Positions 8,494 to 18,417 of a stretch of 57,508 nt of DNA are shown here, piece by piece; the stretch's first letter is position 1; each line of letters starts with the position of its first letter. The notes under the pieces were generated by a model, which worked only from the letters and a program-made list of their open reading frames with translations, was not told where the DNA came from and made no database searches. Both the position numbers and the translations under genes were made by a program. This DNA comes from Alphaproteobacteria bacterium (GTDB lineage: Bacteria; Pseudomonadota; Alphaproteobacteria; TMED109): assembly GCA_022824395.1 (NCBI GenBank), contig JAJDZX010000052.1, forward strand, positions 1-57,508, read 5' to 3'.

Positions 8494-10044
8494 ATGACGG
8501 GCGGCATGTTCCTGAACCTGATGGGGGTGCAGAACCTCGCATCTGCATTCCGGCATATCCAGTCCGGTCTGGAGGCCAGTCCGGACGAGGTCAGCTGGGT
8601 CATCACGTCGTTCCTGATCGCGGAAGTCGTGATGCTCGCGGTTTCCGGATGGCTCCTGCGGGTGCTCTCGATCCGCTGGATGTTCACGATGTGCGCGGGC
8701 GGCTTCACCGTCGGGTCGGTCCTCTGCGCGCTCGCCTGGGACATCAATTCCGCGGTCGCGTTCCGTGCCGTCCAGGGGCTGTTCGGCGGCGGCATCATGC
8801 CGTGCGTGTTCTCGGTGATGTTCACGCACTATCGGCCGGAGGCGCGTGACCGGGTGAGCATGATGGTCGGGCTCTTCGCGACCGCGGCGAGCGCCATCGG
8901 CCCCCTTCTGGGCGGCTACATTGCCGAAACCCTCTCGTGGCGCTGGATCTTTCTCGCCAACGTGCCCTTCGGCGTTGCCGTGACCCTGCTCGGGGCGACG
9001 CTCGGCCGCTACGACTCCCCGGAGACCGGGCTCTGGAAGACCGCCGACCTGCCCGGGATCGTGCTGGCCATGCTGGTGCTGGGGCCCGGCCTGATCGTGC
9101 TCGAGGAGGGGCGCCGGGCGGACTGGTTCGCCTCCGACCTGATCACGTCGCTGACGGCGGTCTCGGCCTTGGCTCTGGTGCTGTTCCTCGTCCGCGAACT
9201 CACCTGCAAGAATCCGGTGGTCGACCTCTCGGTATTCAAGACGCGGAACTTCGCGCTGGGGAGCGTCGTCGTGTTCTCCTGGGGCGTCGTCCTGTTTGCG
9301 CCGAGCTACCTGCTGCCGGTCTTCCTCGCGCGCGTGCGCCTCCTCGACAGCATCGTGATCGGGCAGATGGTGTTCGTGCTCGGCGTGGGCCAGTTCGTGT
9401 CCGGCTTTCTCACGCTGGCGCTGTTCCGGATCTGGCCGCGGCGGATCGTGGCCCTGGTCGGGATCATGGTGATGGGAACGGGCACCATCATGCAGGGCTT
9501 CATGTTCGCGGGACCGGGCTTCTGGGACGTGTTTCCGGCGCAGACCGTCCGGGGTCTCGCCGCCCAACTGACGTTCCTTCCGATCCTGAACCTGGCACTC
9601 GGCTACCTCGGGCCCGACCGAATCAAGAACGCCTCAGGCCTGTTCAATCTGATCATGCGACTGGGGGCGGCCGTCGGGATCGGCGGGATGAACTCGATCC
9701 TCGAGGCCAGGATCCAGCACCACTACACCCATCTCTCGGACGTGGCGCGGAACTCCGCGACCGTGGCGCACGACTGGATGCGGCTGCTCTATCACGGCCT
9801 GGAGCCGGTGGTGTCGGATTCCTTTGCCGCCGTCCGCGGAACCGCCAGCTACATCTACCTGGTGGCGGAACGCGAAGCGTTGGTGCTCGCATTCAACGAG
9901 TCGATGCTGGGACTCGGCGCCGCGATGCTGTTGCTGGCCCCTTCCGTGCTGTTCCTCAAGAGCATCGCGGCGCTCCAGCGGACGAGGCAACCTGGCCCCG
10001 GGAGCGGGATCGCCGTTGCGTCCCGGCCGGCTGGCCCGGATTGA
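8494..10044 (+). CDS. emrB: DHA2-family MFS drug/proton antiporter (EmrB-like)
   Basis: The 516-residue inner-membrane transporter has the dense hydrophobic pattern of 14-helix DHA2 exporters. Family markers include WVITSFLIAEVVMLAVSGWL (helix 2 region), FRAVQGLFGGGIMP and LGGYIAETLSWRWIFLANVP (motif C and following). It lies 74 bp after the EmrA-like gene, so the pair should form an efflux system across both membranes with a TolC-type channel encoded elsewhere. Helix 1 begins at once after ATG 8494; the frame is open upstream with only a CTG at 8461, so the annotated N-terminus may be a few residues short. Substrate unknown. Confidence 0.9.
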   Translation: MTGGMFLNLMGVQNLASAFRHIQSGLEASPDEVSWVITSFLIAEVVMLAVSGWLLRVLSIRWMFTMCAGGFTVGSVLCALAWDINSAVAFRAVQGLFGGGIMPCVFSVMFTHYRPEARDRVSMMVGLFATAASAIGPLLGGYIAETLSWRWIFLANVPFGVAVTLLGATLGRYDSPETGLWKTADLPGIVLAMLVLGPGLIVLEEGRRADWFASDLITSLTAVSALALVLFLVRELTCKNPVVDLSVFKTRNFALGSVVVFSWGVVLFAPSYLLPVFLARVRLLDSIVIGQMVFVLGVGQFVSGFLTLALFRIWPRRIVALVGIMVMGTGTIMQGFMFAGPGFWDVFPAQTVRGLAAQLTFLPILNLALGYLGPDRIKNASGLFNLIMRLGAAVGIGGMNSILEARIQHHYTHLSDVARNSATVAHDWMRLLYHGLEPVVSDSFAAVRGTASYIYLVAEREALVLAFNESMLGLGAAMLLLAPSVLFLKSIAALQRTRQPGPGSGIAVASRPAGPD

Positions 10045-10257
10045 TCGCGCGGGGCGCCGTGCTGAGGCGGCGACGCCGGAGACTCCCCGCCGGCAGGTGA
10101 GCGTCAATGTGAGTTTCGTGCGGCTGCCCGACCTGATCGGGCCAGTCCCGTTCCACGCCTCGCCAGCCCGGCGTGACTGCCGTCCCACACCCAGGACCGG
10201 GGCCCCGTGTGCGCCGGCGGGAGCCGTCCGCCGCATCCCCGCAGGCGGACCGTCCGG

Positions 10258-11994
10258 TCAGGCCTCGGTGCGCCGTCGGCGTTCCGCGTCGTCCCAGGCG
10301 GTCAAGGGCTGAAAGTCGGGGACCACGCTGAGCCCCTTGGTCGCGTCCGAAGAGACCGCGTCGCGCGATGTCACCACGTCGACCACAGCCGGAGCGTTTG
10401 CGAGCGCGCGCCGGATCGCGGCCGCGAGTTCGGCCGGATCCTCCACCCGCTCGCCGTGGGCGCCCAGCGCCTCGGCCATGGCGGCATAGTCGGAATACGC
10501 CAACGTGGTCCCGGTCACCCGGCCGCCGAAATTGATCTCCTGGTCGTAGCGCTCGATGTTCCAGGCCGCATTGTTCGAGACGATGAACACTGCCCGCGCT
10601 CCGTGACGAACGGCGGTATCGATCTCCATCGCGTTGATGCCGAAGGCGCCATCCCCCGTCGTGCAGATCACCTGCCGCTGCGGACAAGCCAATGCGGCGG
10701 CGATGGCGAACGGAACCCCGACGCCGAGACAGCCGAACGCTCCGGCGTCGAGATAGGTCGCGGTGTCGAGCCCGATGCGGGCGAAGCTGAGGAAGTCGCC
10801 GCCGTCAGCGATGCCGATGTAATCGGGCTCGGCCACTTCCCCGATCGCCTGGAAGACGGCCATGGGGTGGATCTTGTCGTCGCTGCCGCGCTGCGGCGCG
10901 GGATGATCCCGCCCCTTCGCCGTCCGTTCCCGATGCTTGGCCCGAAGACCGTCGGCCCAGGCCAGGTCGCGTGAGCCGGCATCGTCCCGCAGCGCCTCCG
11001 CCAGGGCGGCCAGCGCCGGCCCCACCGAGCCGAGGACCTCGGGCGCCCCCCGGCGGTTGTCGTTCAGGCTGCCGGGTGCGTCCGCGATGCGCAGGAACCG
11101 GGCGTCGCCAAACACGGCGGGAGAACCGAATGCGAGCTGGTAATCCAATTTCCGGCCCAGCGTGATGATCAGGTCCGCCTGGGTCATGACCGCGCCCCGC
11201 ACCGCCCCCACGACCGACGGATGGTCGGCCGGAACCAGCCCGCGACTCTCCTGCGTGTCGAGGTAGAGCACGCCGCTGGCGTCGAGGAAATCGGTCAGCT
11301 CGTTGCCGGCCCCCCGCGCGCCCCGCCCGGAGATGGCGAGCGGGCGTCGGGCCGCGCGGATGACGGCCGCCGCCTCGGCGATCGCCTCGCGGGACGGCGT
11401 GACCGTGCGAAGCGGCTTCGGCGCCAGCCACTCGTCGAGCACCAGGTTCGGCGGCACCGACTCGCGCAGGACGTCGGTCGGGACCTCCAGGTACGCGGGC
11501 CCGGGATCGCCGTGGTCGCCGGTCGCGGCGGCGACCGCCGCATCGAGCTCGCGGGCGACGTGTTCGGCGACGCGGGCGGTCCGGGCATACCGGGTCACCG
11601 GCGACAGGATGGCGGCGTGCGGAATGTCCTGGAGGGGCCCCATGTTCGTCTGCGCGCGCGGGGCGCAGCCGCCGATCAGCAGCACGGGGACGCGGGCGAG
11701 GTCGGCATTGGCGATTCCGGTGACGCAGTTGGTCACCCCCGGCCCGGCCGTGGCCAGGCAGACACCCGGTTCGCCGGTCAATTCGGCATGCGCGTGCGCC
11801 ATGTGCACCGCCGCCCCTTCGTCCCGAACATCCACGATCTGAATCCCCTGCCGGGCGATCCAGTCCCAGATCGGCTGGATGTGCCCTCCCTGGAGGCCAA
11901 ACACCCGGCCCACGCCCCGGCTTCGCAGTGCGAGCGCTATCCACGCGGCCACGCTCTGCGGGTCGGTATTGAGATCAGTCTTGGGGCTGTTCAC
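10258..11994 (-). CDS. thiamine pyrophosphate enzyme of the acetolactate synthase / 2-hydroxyacyl-CoA lyase superfamily
   Basis: The 578-residue protein has three domains. The N-terminal PYR domain shows [15 protein letters not shown] and the catalytic glutamate in [16 protein letters not shown] central domain follows, then a C-terminal PP domain with [15 protein letters not shown] and [10 protein letters not shown], the metal-diphosphate motif. The segment [10 protein letters not shown] looks more like oxalyl-CoA decarboxylase or 2-hydroxyacyl-CoA lyase than like biosynthetic ALS, which is present separately at 39305-41056. GTG 11994 with GGGAG eight bases upstream is the chosen start; it leaves 25 bp to the CoA-ligase gene. 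Substrate is inferred only from neighbours. Confidence 0.82.
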   Translation of the reverse strand: MNSPKTDLNTDPQSVAAWIALALRSRGVGRVFGLQGGHIQPIWDWIARQGIQIVDVRDEGAAVHMAHAHAELTGEPGVCLATAGPGVTNCVTGIANADLARVPVLLIGGCAPRAQTNMGPLQDIPHAAILSPVTRYARTARVAEHVARELDAAVAAATGDHGDPGPAYLEVPTDVLRESVPPNLVLDEWLAPKPLRTVTPSREAIAEAAAVIRAARRPLAISGRGARGAGNELTDFLDASGVLYLDTQESRGLVPADHPSVVGAVRGAVMTQADLIITLGRKLDYQLAFGSPAVFGDARFLRIADAPGSLNDNRRGAPEVLGSVGPALAALAEALRDDAGSRDLAWADGLRAKHRERTAKGRDHPAPQRGSDDKIHPMAVFQAIGEVAEPDYIGIADGGDFLSFARIGLDTATYLDAGAFGCLGVGVPFAIAAALACPQRQVICTTGDGAFGINAMEIDTAVRHGARAVFIVSNNAAWNIERYDQEINFGGRVTGTTLAYSDYAAMAEALGAHGERVEDPAELAAAIRRALANAPAVVDVVTSRDAVSSDATKGLSVVPDFQPLTAWDDAERRRRTEA

Positions 11995-12019
11995 AGGGCG
12001 GCTCCCGAAGTTCTGGCGA

Positions 12020-13570
12020 CTACGTGCGGCGGCTTCCGCCAAGCATGTCCCGAAGCCGGTGATGCAGAATCTTGCCGGTCGCGTTGCGCGGCAGCTCGTG
12101 GGGTTCGAGGAACACGATTTCCCGAGGCCGCTTGTAGCCGGCGAGACGCTGGCGGGACCAGTCCATCAGGGTCTGCGGGTCGGGTGCCTGACCGGCCCGG
12201 GGAACCACGGCCGCCACGACGCGCTGGCTCCATTTGGCGTCGGCCACGCCGACCACCGCCACCTCGCGGACGTCCGGGTGCCCGCTGAGAACCTCTTCCA
12301 CTTCCGTGGGATAGATGTTCTCTCCGCCAGAGATGATCATGTTGTTCTTGCGGTCCAGAAGCCGGATGTAGCCGTTCGCGTCCCGCAGGGCGATGTCGCC
12401 GACCGAGAGATAGCTGCCGCGGAATGCGGCTTCGGTCTTCTCCGGCAGGTTCCAGTACCCCTGGAACTGGTACGGACTTGACGAGTAGAGCTCCCCCGGC
12501 TCCCCGTCGGGAACCTCGTTGCCGTCGTCGTCGAGCAGGCGGATCGGGGCGGAGCCGACCACCTCGCGCCCGACCGTGCCCAGGTGATCGAACTGTTCTT
12601 CGGGATGAAGCGCCGTCACCCAGCCCGCCTCGGTGGAGCCGTAGAGTTCGTACAGCCCCGAGTTCGGGAACATCTCCATGATCGCCTGCTTGGTCTCCGC
12701 GTACGCGGTAGCCGAGGAGACGAGGAGCTTTTCCACCGAGCCAACGTTGCGTCCGGGAGCGGTCACTTCCTGCATCATCGTGTAGTGGGTCGGGACGAGC
12801 GAGGAGAAGGTCACCCCCTGTGCCAGGGTGGCAAGACACAGCTCGGGATCGAAACTTGGCCGGGAAAAGACCGTGATTTCGGCGCCGCAGTAGAGGGACG
12901 CCGTGAAGAAGTTGAGGGAGTTCGCGTGGCACATCGGCATGACGAGCAGCGCGTTGTCCCGTCGGTGCAGCCGGAACTCGATCTCCGTCATAAGGGCGAG
13001 CATGGCCATGTCCGCATGGCTGCGGATCGCGCCCTTCGGGTTCCCCGTGGTCCCGGAGGTGTACATCAGGCACCAGGGGTCGTGCGGCGCGCAGTCGGCC
13101 TGGGGCTCGGTGGGCGCGGCAGCGGCCACGAGTGCCTCGTAGGCCGCGTACCCCGGAGGCGCCGTGCCGCCCATGTGAATGCAGCCCTCGGGGGGCAGAT
13201 CGAGGTCCGCACGCAGGGTCTCAGCGGTTTCCACAAGGGCGTCATCGACCAGGATTGCCGAGGCCTCGCAATCCTTGATGATGTTGGCGGCTTCCGCCGC
13301 CGTCAGGCGGAAGTTGATTGGGACGGCGACCAGCCCTGCCTTGGCCGCGGCCGCGTAGATTTCGGCCCACTCAAGACGATTGAAGGACAGTACCGCGACC
13401 CGGTCGCCCTTGCGGAGACCAAGGCCGAGCAATGCGTTCGCCAACCTGCATGCGCGCGTGTTCCACTCTGCATAGGTCAGCGCTCGCTCGAGATCGCGCG
13501 CACCCGTGGTCTCTGGCCGAAGGCGGGCGTGGGCGCGGAGCGTCTCTCCTGCATTCAACAGAACAGGCAT
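12020..13570 (-). CDS. acyl-CoA synthetase (AMP-forming ligase)
   Basis: The 516-residue enzyme of the ANL superfamily activates a carboxylic acid with ATP and CoA. Visible motifs are the P-loop-like [12 protein letters not shown] (about residues 169-180), [11 protein letters not shown] (adenine site), [15 protein letters not shown] with the hinge aspartate and [19 protein letters not shown], and the C-terminal catalytic lysine in [12 protein letters not shown]. It is complete and has the family's usual size. It lies 25 bp before the TPP enzyme on the same strand and is probably co-transcribed with it. A chain-length or substrate class cannot be read from the sequence. Confidence 0.9.
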   Translation of the reverse strand: MPVLLNAGETLRAHARLRPETTGARDLERALTYAEWNTRACRLANALLGLGLRKGDRVAVLSFNRLEWAEIYAAAAKAGLVAVPINFRLTAAEAANIIKDCEASAILVDDALVETAETLRADLDLPPEGCIHMGGTAPPGYAAYEALVAAAAPTEPQADCAPHDPWCLMYTSGTTGNPKGAIRSHADMAMLALMTEIEFRLHRRDNALLVMPMCHANSLNFFTASLYCGAEITVFSRPSFDPELCLATLAQGVTFSSLVPTHYTMMQEVTAPGRNVGSVEKLLVSSATAYAETKQAIMEMFPNSGLYELYGSTEAGWVTALHPEEQFDHLGTVGREVVGSAPIRLLDDDGNEVPDGEPGELYSSSPYQFQGYWNLPEKTEAAFRGSYLSVGDIALRDANGYIRLLDRKNNMIISGGENIYPTEVEEVLSGHPDVREVAVVGVADAKWSQRVVAAVVPRAGQAPDPQTLMDWSRQRLAGYKRPREIVFLEPHELPRNATGKILHHRLRDMLGGSRRT

Positions 13571-13889
13571 GGCTTCTCTTTCCCGGAGTGGCTTCCGCCG
13601 GAACGGGTTGACCGCCAGGCAATCGGGGCACCCGCCCCGCGGCCGAACGCATCTGCTGCGCCGCTAACGAGCGTCGTCCGGTCGATCTATGGTGACAGGA
13701 GCGCGGCCAAGCAACTGCGACACCGGCCGCAGATCGTGTTCGGTTGCCAGGCAGAATGCAAGCCTTCCGGCAGGGCCCCCCGACCGGCTGCCGACTGCCT
13801 TCCTTGGGCGGCGTCGTACGGAAACGCGCGCCTCTACTCGATCGAGCGTGGCCGCGGGCTATTGGGGGTGGGCTGCTAGTGGCAGTGGG
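13571..13889. other. intergenic region between dioxygenase and ligase genes
   Basis: The 319 bases between two minus-strand genes contain no recognisable coding sequence. The length suggests that the ligase has its own promoter, although I could not pick a convincing one. Confidence 0.5.
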
Positions 13890-14765
13890 TCACGCGGCCG
13901 CGCGTTTCCGCGCGTATGCATCGGGAACCCCGCGCACGCTGATCCGCCAGAGGAGACGCTCGGTGCCGGGACCGTCGGGATCGTCCATCGGCGCTGCGCA
14001 ATGCATGGTCATCTGGGTGTCCCAGATGGCGACATCGCCGACCTCGTACTGGTGGGCGTACACGTACCGATCCTGGATACAGTGTGTCCTGAGCGACCGG
14101 AGGAGCGCGTCCGCGTCGGCGTTCGGCATGCCTTCAATGCCGAACGCTGTGCCGCCGACGGCGTACAGCACGCGCTCGCCGGTGACCGAATGCGCGCGCA
14201 CCAGAGGATGGGACACGGGCGGGACGGTCGCGGCCTGCGCTTCGGTAAGTTGCTGGGTCGGCGGTTCGCCGTCACGCCCGGCGGTCGCTCCGTAGTAGTG
14301 AATTGCGAGCAGGCCGTCGATTTGTCCGCGCATGTCCTGATCGAGATCGTCGTACGCCGCCTTCATGTCGAGAAGTCGCGTTTCGCCGCCCAGGTCGGGG
14401 ACCTTCCGGGCATAGAGCATGGTGGCCGTTGCGACGTCGGCCTCGTAGGACTGGTCGGTATGCCAGAAAACGGCGGTGTTTCGGCTGTACATCCGCCAGC
14501 GCCGCGTCACGTTTCCAACCTCGAGGAGATCCGGGTAGCCCGGCATGCGCGCCGTGTCGATGACGTGCTGGATCGGGATGCCCCACTGACGCCCGAACCG
14601 GAGGTAGGCGTCCTTGCCGCAGGTCTGGTCCTTCAGCACCAGCAGGCGGTGCCGGTAGAGCGCCTGCGAGAGCGCGAGAAACCCCTCCTCATCGATTCCG
14701 GCCGACAGATCCACGCCCTGGACGGCGCGGCCGAACGGGCCGTCGAGCGGTTCGAAACGGATCAT
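13890..14765 (-). CDS. TauD/TfdA-family Fe(II)/2-oxoglutarate dioxygenase
   Basis: The 291-residue enzyme has the jelly-roll facial triad. H102 and D104 sit in VFWHTDQSYE, and the distal histidine H255 is in MTMHCAAP; the 2-oxoglutarate-binding arginine is near residue 278 (LLWRISVRG). The N-terminus FEPLDGPFGRAVQGVDLS and LLVLKDQ is typical of TauD/TfdA. These enzymes hydroxylate a carbon next to a heteroatom or carboxylate. Start ATG 14765 has GAGG eight bases upstream. It is the first of three co-directional genes with a CoA ligase and a TPP enzyme. Confidence 0.9.
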   Translation of the reverse strand: MIRFEPLDGPFGRAVQGVDLSAGIDEEGFLALSQALYRHRLLVLKDQTCGKDAYLRFGRQWGIPIQHVIDTARMPGYPDLLEVGNVTRRWRMYSRNTAVFWHTDQSYEADVATATMLYARKVPDLGGETRLLDMKAAYDDLDQDMRGQIDGLLAIHYYGATAGRDGEPPTQQLTEAQAATVPPVSHPLVRAHSVTGERVLYAVGGTAFGIEGMPNADADALLRSLRTHCIQDRYVYAHQYEVGDVAIWDTQMTMHCAAPMDDPDGPGTERLLWRISVRGVPDAYARKRAAA

Positions 14766-14998
14766 GGTGGCACCCTCGTCTCGATGACCTGCACCAGGCG
14801 ACCTCCGTATGGTGGCGAAGGCGGTGGCGCAGGGCAACCGCCGGGCCGAAGGCGCTCGTCGGTAGCTCGGGCCGTGATGCTCGCGCGTTGTCTGCGCAAT
14901 CTGGCAGGATGCACGCTTGTTCAGACGCGCCCATGGCTCTCGGAAGCAAGCTTTGGTGCGTGCGCGCGCCTGAGACATTGGTCGGAGGGGAACAGTCG

Positions 14999-15772
14999 AT
15001 GCGAATGCTGTTGACTGCGGCCGCATGCGCCGGTGTGTGCTTAGGCCTGGGTTGCGTGCCATCGGAGCGGGTGACCGTCTCCCATACCGAGGCAGCGGCC
15101 TACCTGTCCGTCCCGGAAGGAGACGGGCCGTTCCCAGCCGTGGTGCTCATGCACGGGTGCAGCGGCCTCGATCCCGAAGTCAGGAAGGGGAACGAGGTGC
15201 ACGTGCGGCACCTGGTTTCGGAGGGCTTCGTCGCGCTGGTTTTGGACAGTTTCGGACCGCGTCGCCTGGGCGATGTCGTCTGTAACGAAGGCGACGAGAT
15301 GTGGGCTGCGTATCGGTACCGGCAGCGCGACGCTGTGTCCGCCCTGCGCTTCCTCCGCTCCCAACCCTTCGTGGACGGCGAAAATGTCTTCGTCATGGGG
15401 CAGAGCCATGGCGGCGGGGTCGTGCTGCGCCTGGCCAAGAGCCGGACCATTCCCGTGGGAGACCGGTTCCGGGCAGCCGTCGCGTACTATCCCTGGTGCG
15501 GCAACCAGCTGCGAGGACGCCTGCACACGCCGGTGCTGGTGCTCATCGGCGAGGAGGACGACTGGACGCCGGCGTTCCATTGCGTCGAGGGGCAGCGTCA
15601 CGCTCGCGGCGCTCCATTTGCGGTAACGGTCTACCCCACGGCGCACCACAGTTTCGACCTGCCCATGGGAACGTACCGCTACAAGGGACACACCGTGGCG
15701 GGCCACGGGGCCGCCGCGTCCGATTCGCGGAAGAGGATGGTGGCCTGGTTCCGGGAGCACGGGACTTTCTAG
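14999..15772 (+). CDS. exported dienelactone hydrolase-like alpha/beta hydrolase
   Basis: The 257-residue protein has an N-terminal export signal with a cysteine after LGLG that could be lipidated, though the residue at -3 is unusual for a lipobox. The DLH fold is visible: VVLMHGCSGLDP (oxyanion region), the nucleophile elbow MGQSHGGG with S136, the acid in IGEEDDWTP, and the histidine in TAHHSFD. DLH itself uses Cys, so the serine marks an esterase-like relative. SD GGAGGGG sits eight bases before ATG 14999. It is divergent from the dioxygenase gene. Substrate unknown. Confidence 0.82.
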   Translation: MRMLLTAAACAGVCLGLGCVPSERVTVSHTEAAAYLSVPEGDGPFPAVVLMHGCSGLDPEVRKGNEVHVRHLVSEGFVALVLDSFGPRRLGDVVCNEGDEMWAAYRYRQRDAVSALRFLRSQPFVDGENVFVMGQSHGGGVVLRLAKSRTIPVGDRFRAAVAYYPWCGNQLRGRLHTPVLVLIGEEDDWTPAFHCVEGQRHARGAPFAVTVYPTAHHSFDLPMGTYRYKGHTVAGHGAAASDSRKRMVAWFREHGTF

Positions 15773-15938
15773 GAAACGGCGGCCGGGTCGACTGCCGCAC
15801 GTACCGCCGTGCGGGCAAAGGGGTTCCGGTAGCTCGGTCTTGTCTTGGGTACCGCTTGCCGGCCGGCCAAACCGGCCCTGCGGCGCGCCCTTCCAGGTGA
15901 TCTAGATAGTCAAGACGTACTGATACCCGGTCAATTGT

Positions 15939-16193
15939 ATGGTCATGATCAGGGTTGATATCGCCGAGGCAAAGGCGCGTTTTTCGCGGTATATCGCGAT
16001 GGTCGGGCGGGGCGGCACTGTGATCGTCTGCCGCCGGAACGTACCGGTTGCCGAGAGGCGGCCGCTGCCGAACCCGTTGCGCGACCGGCGCCCCGTCGGC
16101 ATCGACCGCGAGATGGAAGTGCCTGCCAACTTCTTCAAGCCCTTCCCTGATGACCTGCTCGCGGCCTTCGAAGGTGAGGCCGGCGACGGGTGA
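15939..16193 (+). CDS. Phd/YefM-family antitoxin (orphan)
   Basis: The 84-residue product contains VDIAEAKARFSRYIAMVGRGG followed by a Val-Ile-rich strand and RRNVPVAERRPLP, the DNA-binding N-terminal domain of Phd/YefM antitoxins. The C-terminus, EMEVPANFFKPFPDDLLAAF, is of the kind that clasps a PIN or RelE toxin. No toxin gene follows: the next 200 bases have no recognisable frame. The start could be ATG 15939 or 15945. It is probably a solitary survivor of a VapBC- or Phd-Doc-like module. Confidence 0.72.
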   Translation: MVMIRVDIAEAKARFSRYIAMVGRGGTVIVCRRNVPVAERRPLPNPLRDRRPVGIDREMEVPANFFKPFPDDLLAAFEGEAGDG

Positions 16194-16398
16194 GGCGCTG
16201 CCGGCCGGTCGCCGGGATCCCATCGACCTAAGTCTTGTGTCGGAGGAGATCCTGAACGGCATGCCCTGACGAACGGCTTGTTCTTGCCTCAATTCCAGGA
16301 GCCCGCAGCCCTTGCCACGACCGCGAGCGGTCCGCCGCACTGCAGGCCGAGGCGGGGGGAGCGAGGGCCGCCAGGCTGGGCCAGGGGATGCTTCGAAC

Positions 16399-18417
16399 TC
16401 AGTCGGAGAGGCTCTCGGCCAGCTGCATCAGGGTCACGGCTTCCCGGCGATAGCCGAAGCGGTCGTCCCCCGTGTTGGCCCCGGCAAGCGCGATCGCATC
16501 CGGGTAGGACCAGTTGCCAAGGTAGCGGCTGCCCCTCAGGATTTGTCCGAAACCGGCAACCGCGGCGGCGAAACGGGTATCGGCATTGGCGGTCCCCATG
16601 CCGGGTGTGATCGCGAGTTCAATGAGCCGGCTCACGTCTTCACCGGGCTCCTTGTACCGCAGGCGGAGGAATGCGAACTCCCCATCCCCGCCCTGCGGGG
16701 GTGCGCGGCGCTCGGCATAGCGCAAGGGATCGCTGAGCACGGCCGGCGACCCGACCGGCGTCACCTCGTAGATCGCCGTCACCGAGTGGCCCGCACCGAT
16801 CTCGCCCGCGTCAACCCGGTCGTTGTTGAAATCCTCGCGCCTGAGCGCGCGGGTCTCGTAACCGATCAGACGGTATTCGGCGACGGCGGCGGGGTTGAAC
16901 TCCACCTGGATCTTCACGTCGTCGGCGATGGGGAAGAGCGCTCCGGCGAGCTGGTCCACGAGGACCTTCTGCGCTTCCGACAGTGTGTCGATGTAGGCGG
17001 CCTGGCCGTTCCCGTGCTGGGCGAGCGCCTGCATGGTCGCATCGTCCAGGTTGCCGCGCCCGAAGCCCAGGACTGAGAGGTAGATGCCGCTCGCGCGGTT
17101 GCGGGCGATGAAGATCTCCAGGGCTTCGGGATCCGCGATACCGACGTTGAAATCGCCATCGGTGGCGAGGATCACGCGCGTGACGCTTCCCTCCGCCGCC
17201 ATACCCTCTGCGGCTTCGTACGCGAGTTGCAGGCCCTCCGCTCCCGCGGTCGAACCCCCGGCATCAAGCCGGTGGAGTGCGGCCAGGATGGTGTCGCGGT
17301 CGCCGGCGGGCGTCGCAGCCAGGACGAGCCCGGCGCTGCCGGCATAGGTGACGATGGCAACCTGGTCTTCGGGACGAAGTTGTCCGAGCATCAGGCGGAA
17401 CGACTGGATCAGGAGCGGCAGCTTGTTGGGCTCATCCATGGACCCCGATGTATCGATGAGGAAGACAAGGTTCAACGGCGGGCGGTCTTTGACGGCGGGC
17501 GAGCGGCCCTGGAGCGCGATGTGGATCAGCTGGGTGTCCGGATTCCAGGGAGTCTCCGTGACCGTAACGGTGGGTCGGAATGGTGCCTCGTCCGCTGCCG
17601 GCCCGGGATGCCCGTACGGGAAGTAGTTGATCATCTCCTCCACGCGCACGGCTTCCGGCGGCGGCAGGAAGCCGCGCATCAGCGACGAGCGGACCACGGC
17701 GTAGCTCGCGGTGTCGACGTCGATCGCAAAGGTCGACACAGGTTCTTCGACCGCGATCTTGAGCGGCTGCGGATCGGCGTTGGCGAAGGTTTCCGAACCG
17801 GGCTCCGAACCAATCTCGTACCCGATGACTGGCTCGCCTGTCGGGCCCGCCTCGAGAACGGCAACGCCCGCCGCCGAATCGGCAGCCCTTCCCTGCATGC
17901 TGCGCGCGCGCTGCTCGGCTTCCAGCATCTCGATCCGGGCGAGCGGGGCCGGGACGCCCACGGCCGCCGGTGGCGCTGCTCGAGACGGGGGTTCGACCGC
18001 AGCCGGCGCTACGGCGCTGTCCGCGCTGTCGGCGTCGGCCCGTTCAATAGACATTTTTTCCTGGCTGACGATGGCGCCGGAGATCGGGGTGTCCGGCGGC
18101 AGGCCCGGTACCGTGCCCTCTCGGATCATGGGTACCAGGACGACGAGGCCCAGGGCCGCCAGCCCGGTGGTGGCGGCCAGCGCTGGGCGCGAGGCAAGTG
18201 CTGCATACATGCGTCCTACTCCGTGTCGCAAGCCCGCCCATCCGATGGGGCGGTCACGGGTAGGACGCGGCGCCGCGGCCATTCCTTGGGTGCGTTCGAA
18301 GGTTTCGCGTTCGAAGGTTTCCTGCGCGCGCGCCAGAATGGCTGCGCGACGGGCCGGGTCCGGCGCCGGGGTCGCATCGTTGATCGCGCGCTTCAGTTCG
18401 TCGAGCGGATCCGTCAT
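16399..18417 (-). CDS. membrane-anchored von Willebrand factor A domain protein (YfbK-like)
   Basis: This 672-residue protein has a cytoplasmic N-terminus of about 78 residues, one membrane helix (about 80-98, LAATTGLAALGLVVLVPMI) and a long Ala/Pro-rich linker. A YfbK-type N-domain follows (FAIDVDTASYAVVR, INYFPYGHPGP), then a VWA domain whose MIDAS motif DTSGS lies near residues 320-324 (FLIDTSGSMDEPNK) with TDGDFNVG further on. A DUF3520-like C-terminus ends with RFGYRREAVTLMQLAESL. Its ATG overlaps the stop of the upstream sigma-factor gene by 4 bases (ATGA). That placement, plus a short cytoplasmic N-terminus before one helix, resembles anti-sigma factors, but that is inference. Confidence 0.85.
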   Translation of the reverse strand: MTDPLDELKRAINDATPAPDPARRAAILARAQETFERETFERTQGMAAAPRPTRDRPIGWAGLRHGVGRMYAALASRPALAATTGLAALGLVVLVPMIREGTVPGLPPDTPISGAIVSQEKMSIERADADSADSAVAPAAVEPPSRAAPPAAVGVPAPLARIEMLEAEQRARSMQGRAADSAAGVAVLEAGPTGEPVIGYEIGSEPGSETFANADPQPLKIAVEEPVSTFAIDVDTASYAVVRSSLMRGFLPPPEAVRVEEMINYFPYGHPGPAADEAPFRPTVTVTETPWNPDTQLIHIALQGRSPAVKDRPPLNLVFLIDTSGSMDEPNKLPLLIQSFRLMLGQLRPEDQVAIVTYAGSAGLVLAATPAGDRDTILAALHRLDAGGSTAGAEGLQLAYEAAEGMAAEGSVTRVILATDGDFNVGIADPEALEIFIARNRASGIYLSVLGFGRGNLDDATMQALAQHGNGQAAYIDTLSEAQKVLVDQLAGALFPIADDVKIQVEFNPAAVAEYRLIGYETRALRREDFNNDRVDAGEIGAGHSVTAIYEVTPVGSPAVLSDPLRYAERRAPPQGGDGEFAFLRLRYKEPGEDVSRLIELAITPGMGTANADTRFAAAVAGFGQILRGSRYLGNWSYPDAIALAGANTGDDRFGYRREAVTLMQLAESLSD

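Noticed and set aside
8041..9567. Long minus-strand open frame rich in His, Arg and Asp
   Set aside because: Antisense of the EmrA/EmrB genes; composition is typical of shadow frames.
10258..11994. A second biosynthetic acetolactate synthase
   Set aside because: The segment after the catalytic Glu and the cofactor-domain residues differ from the true IlvB at 39305-41056, and the neighbours are catabolic.
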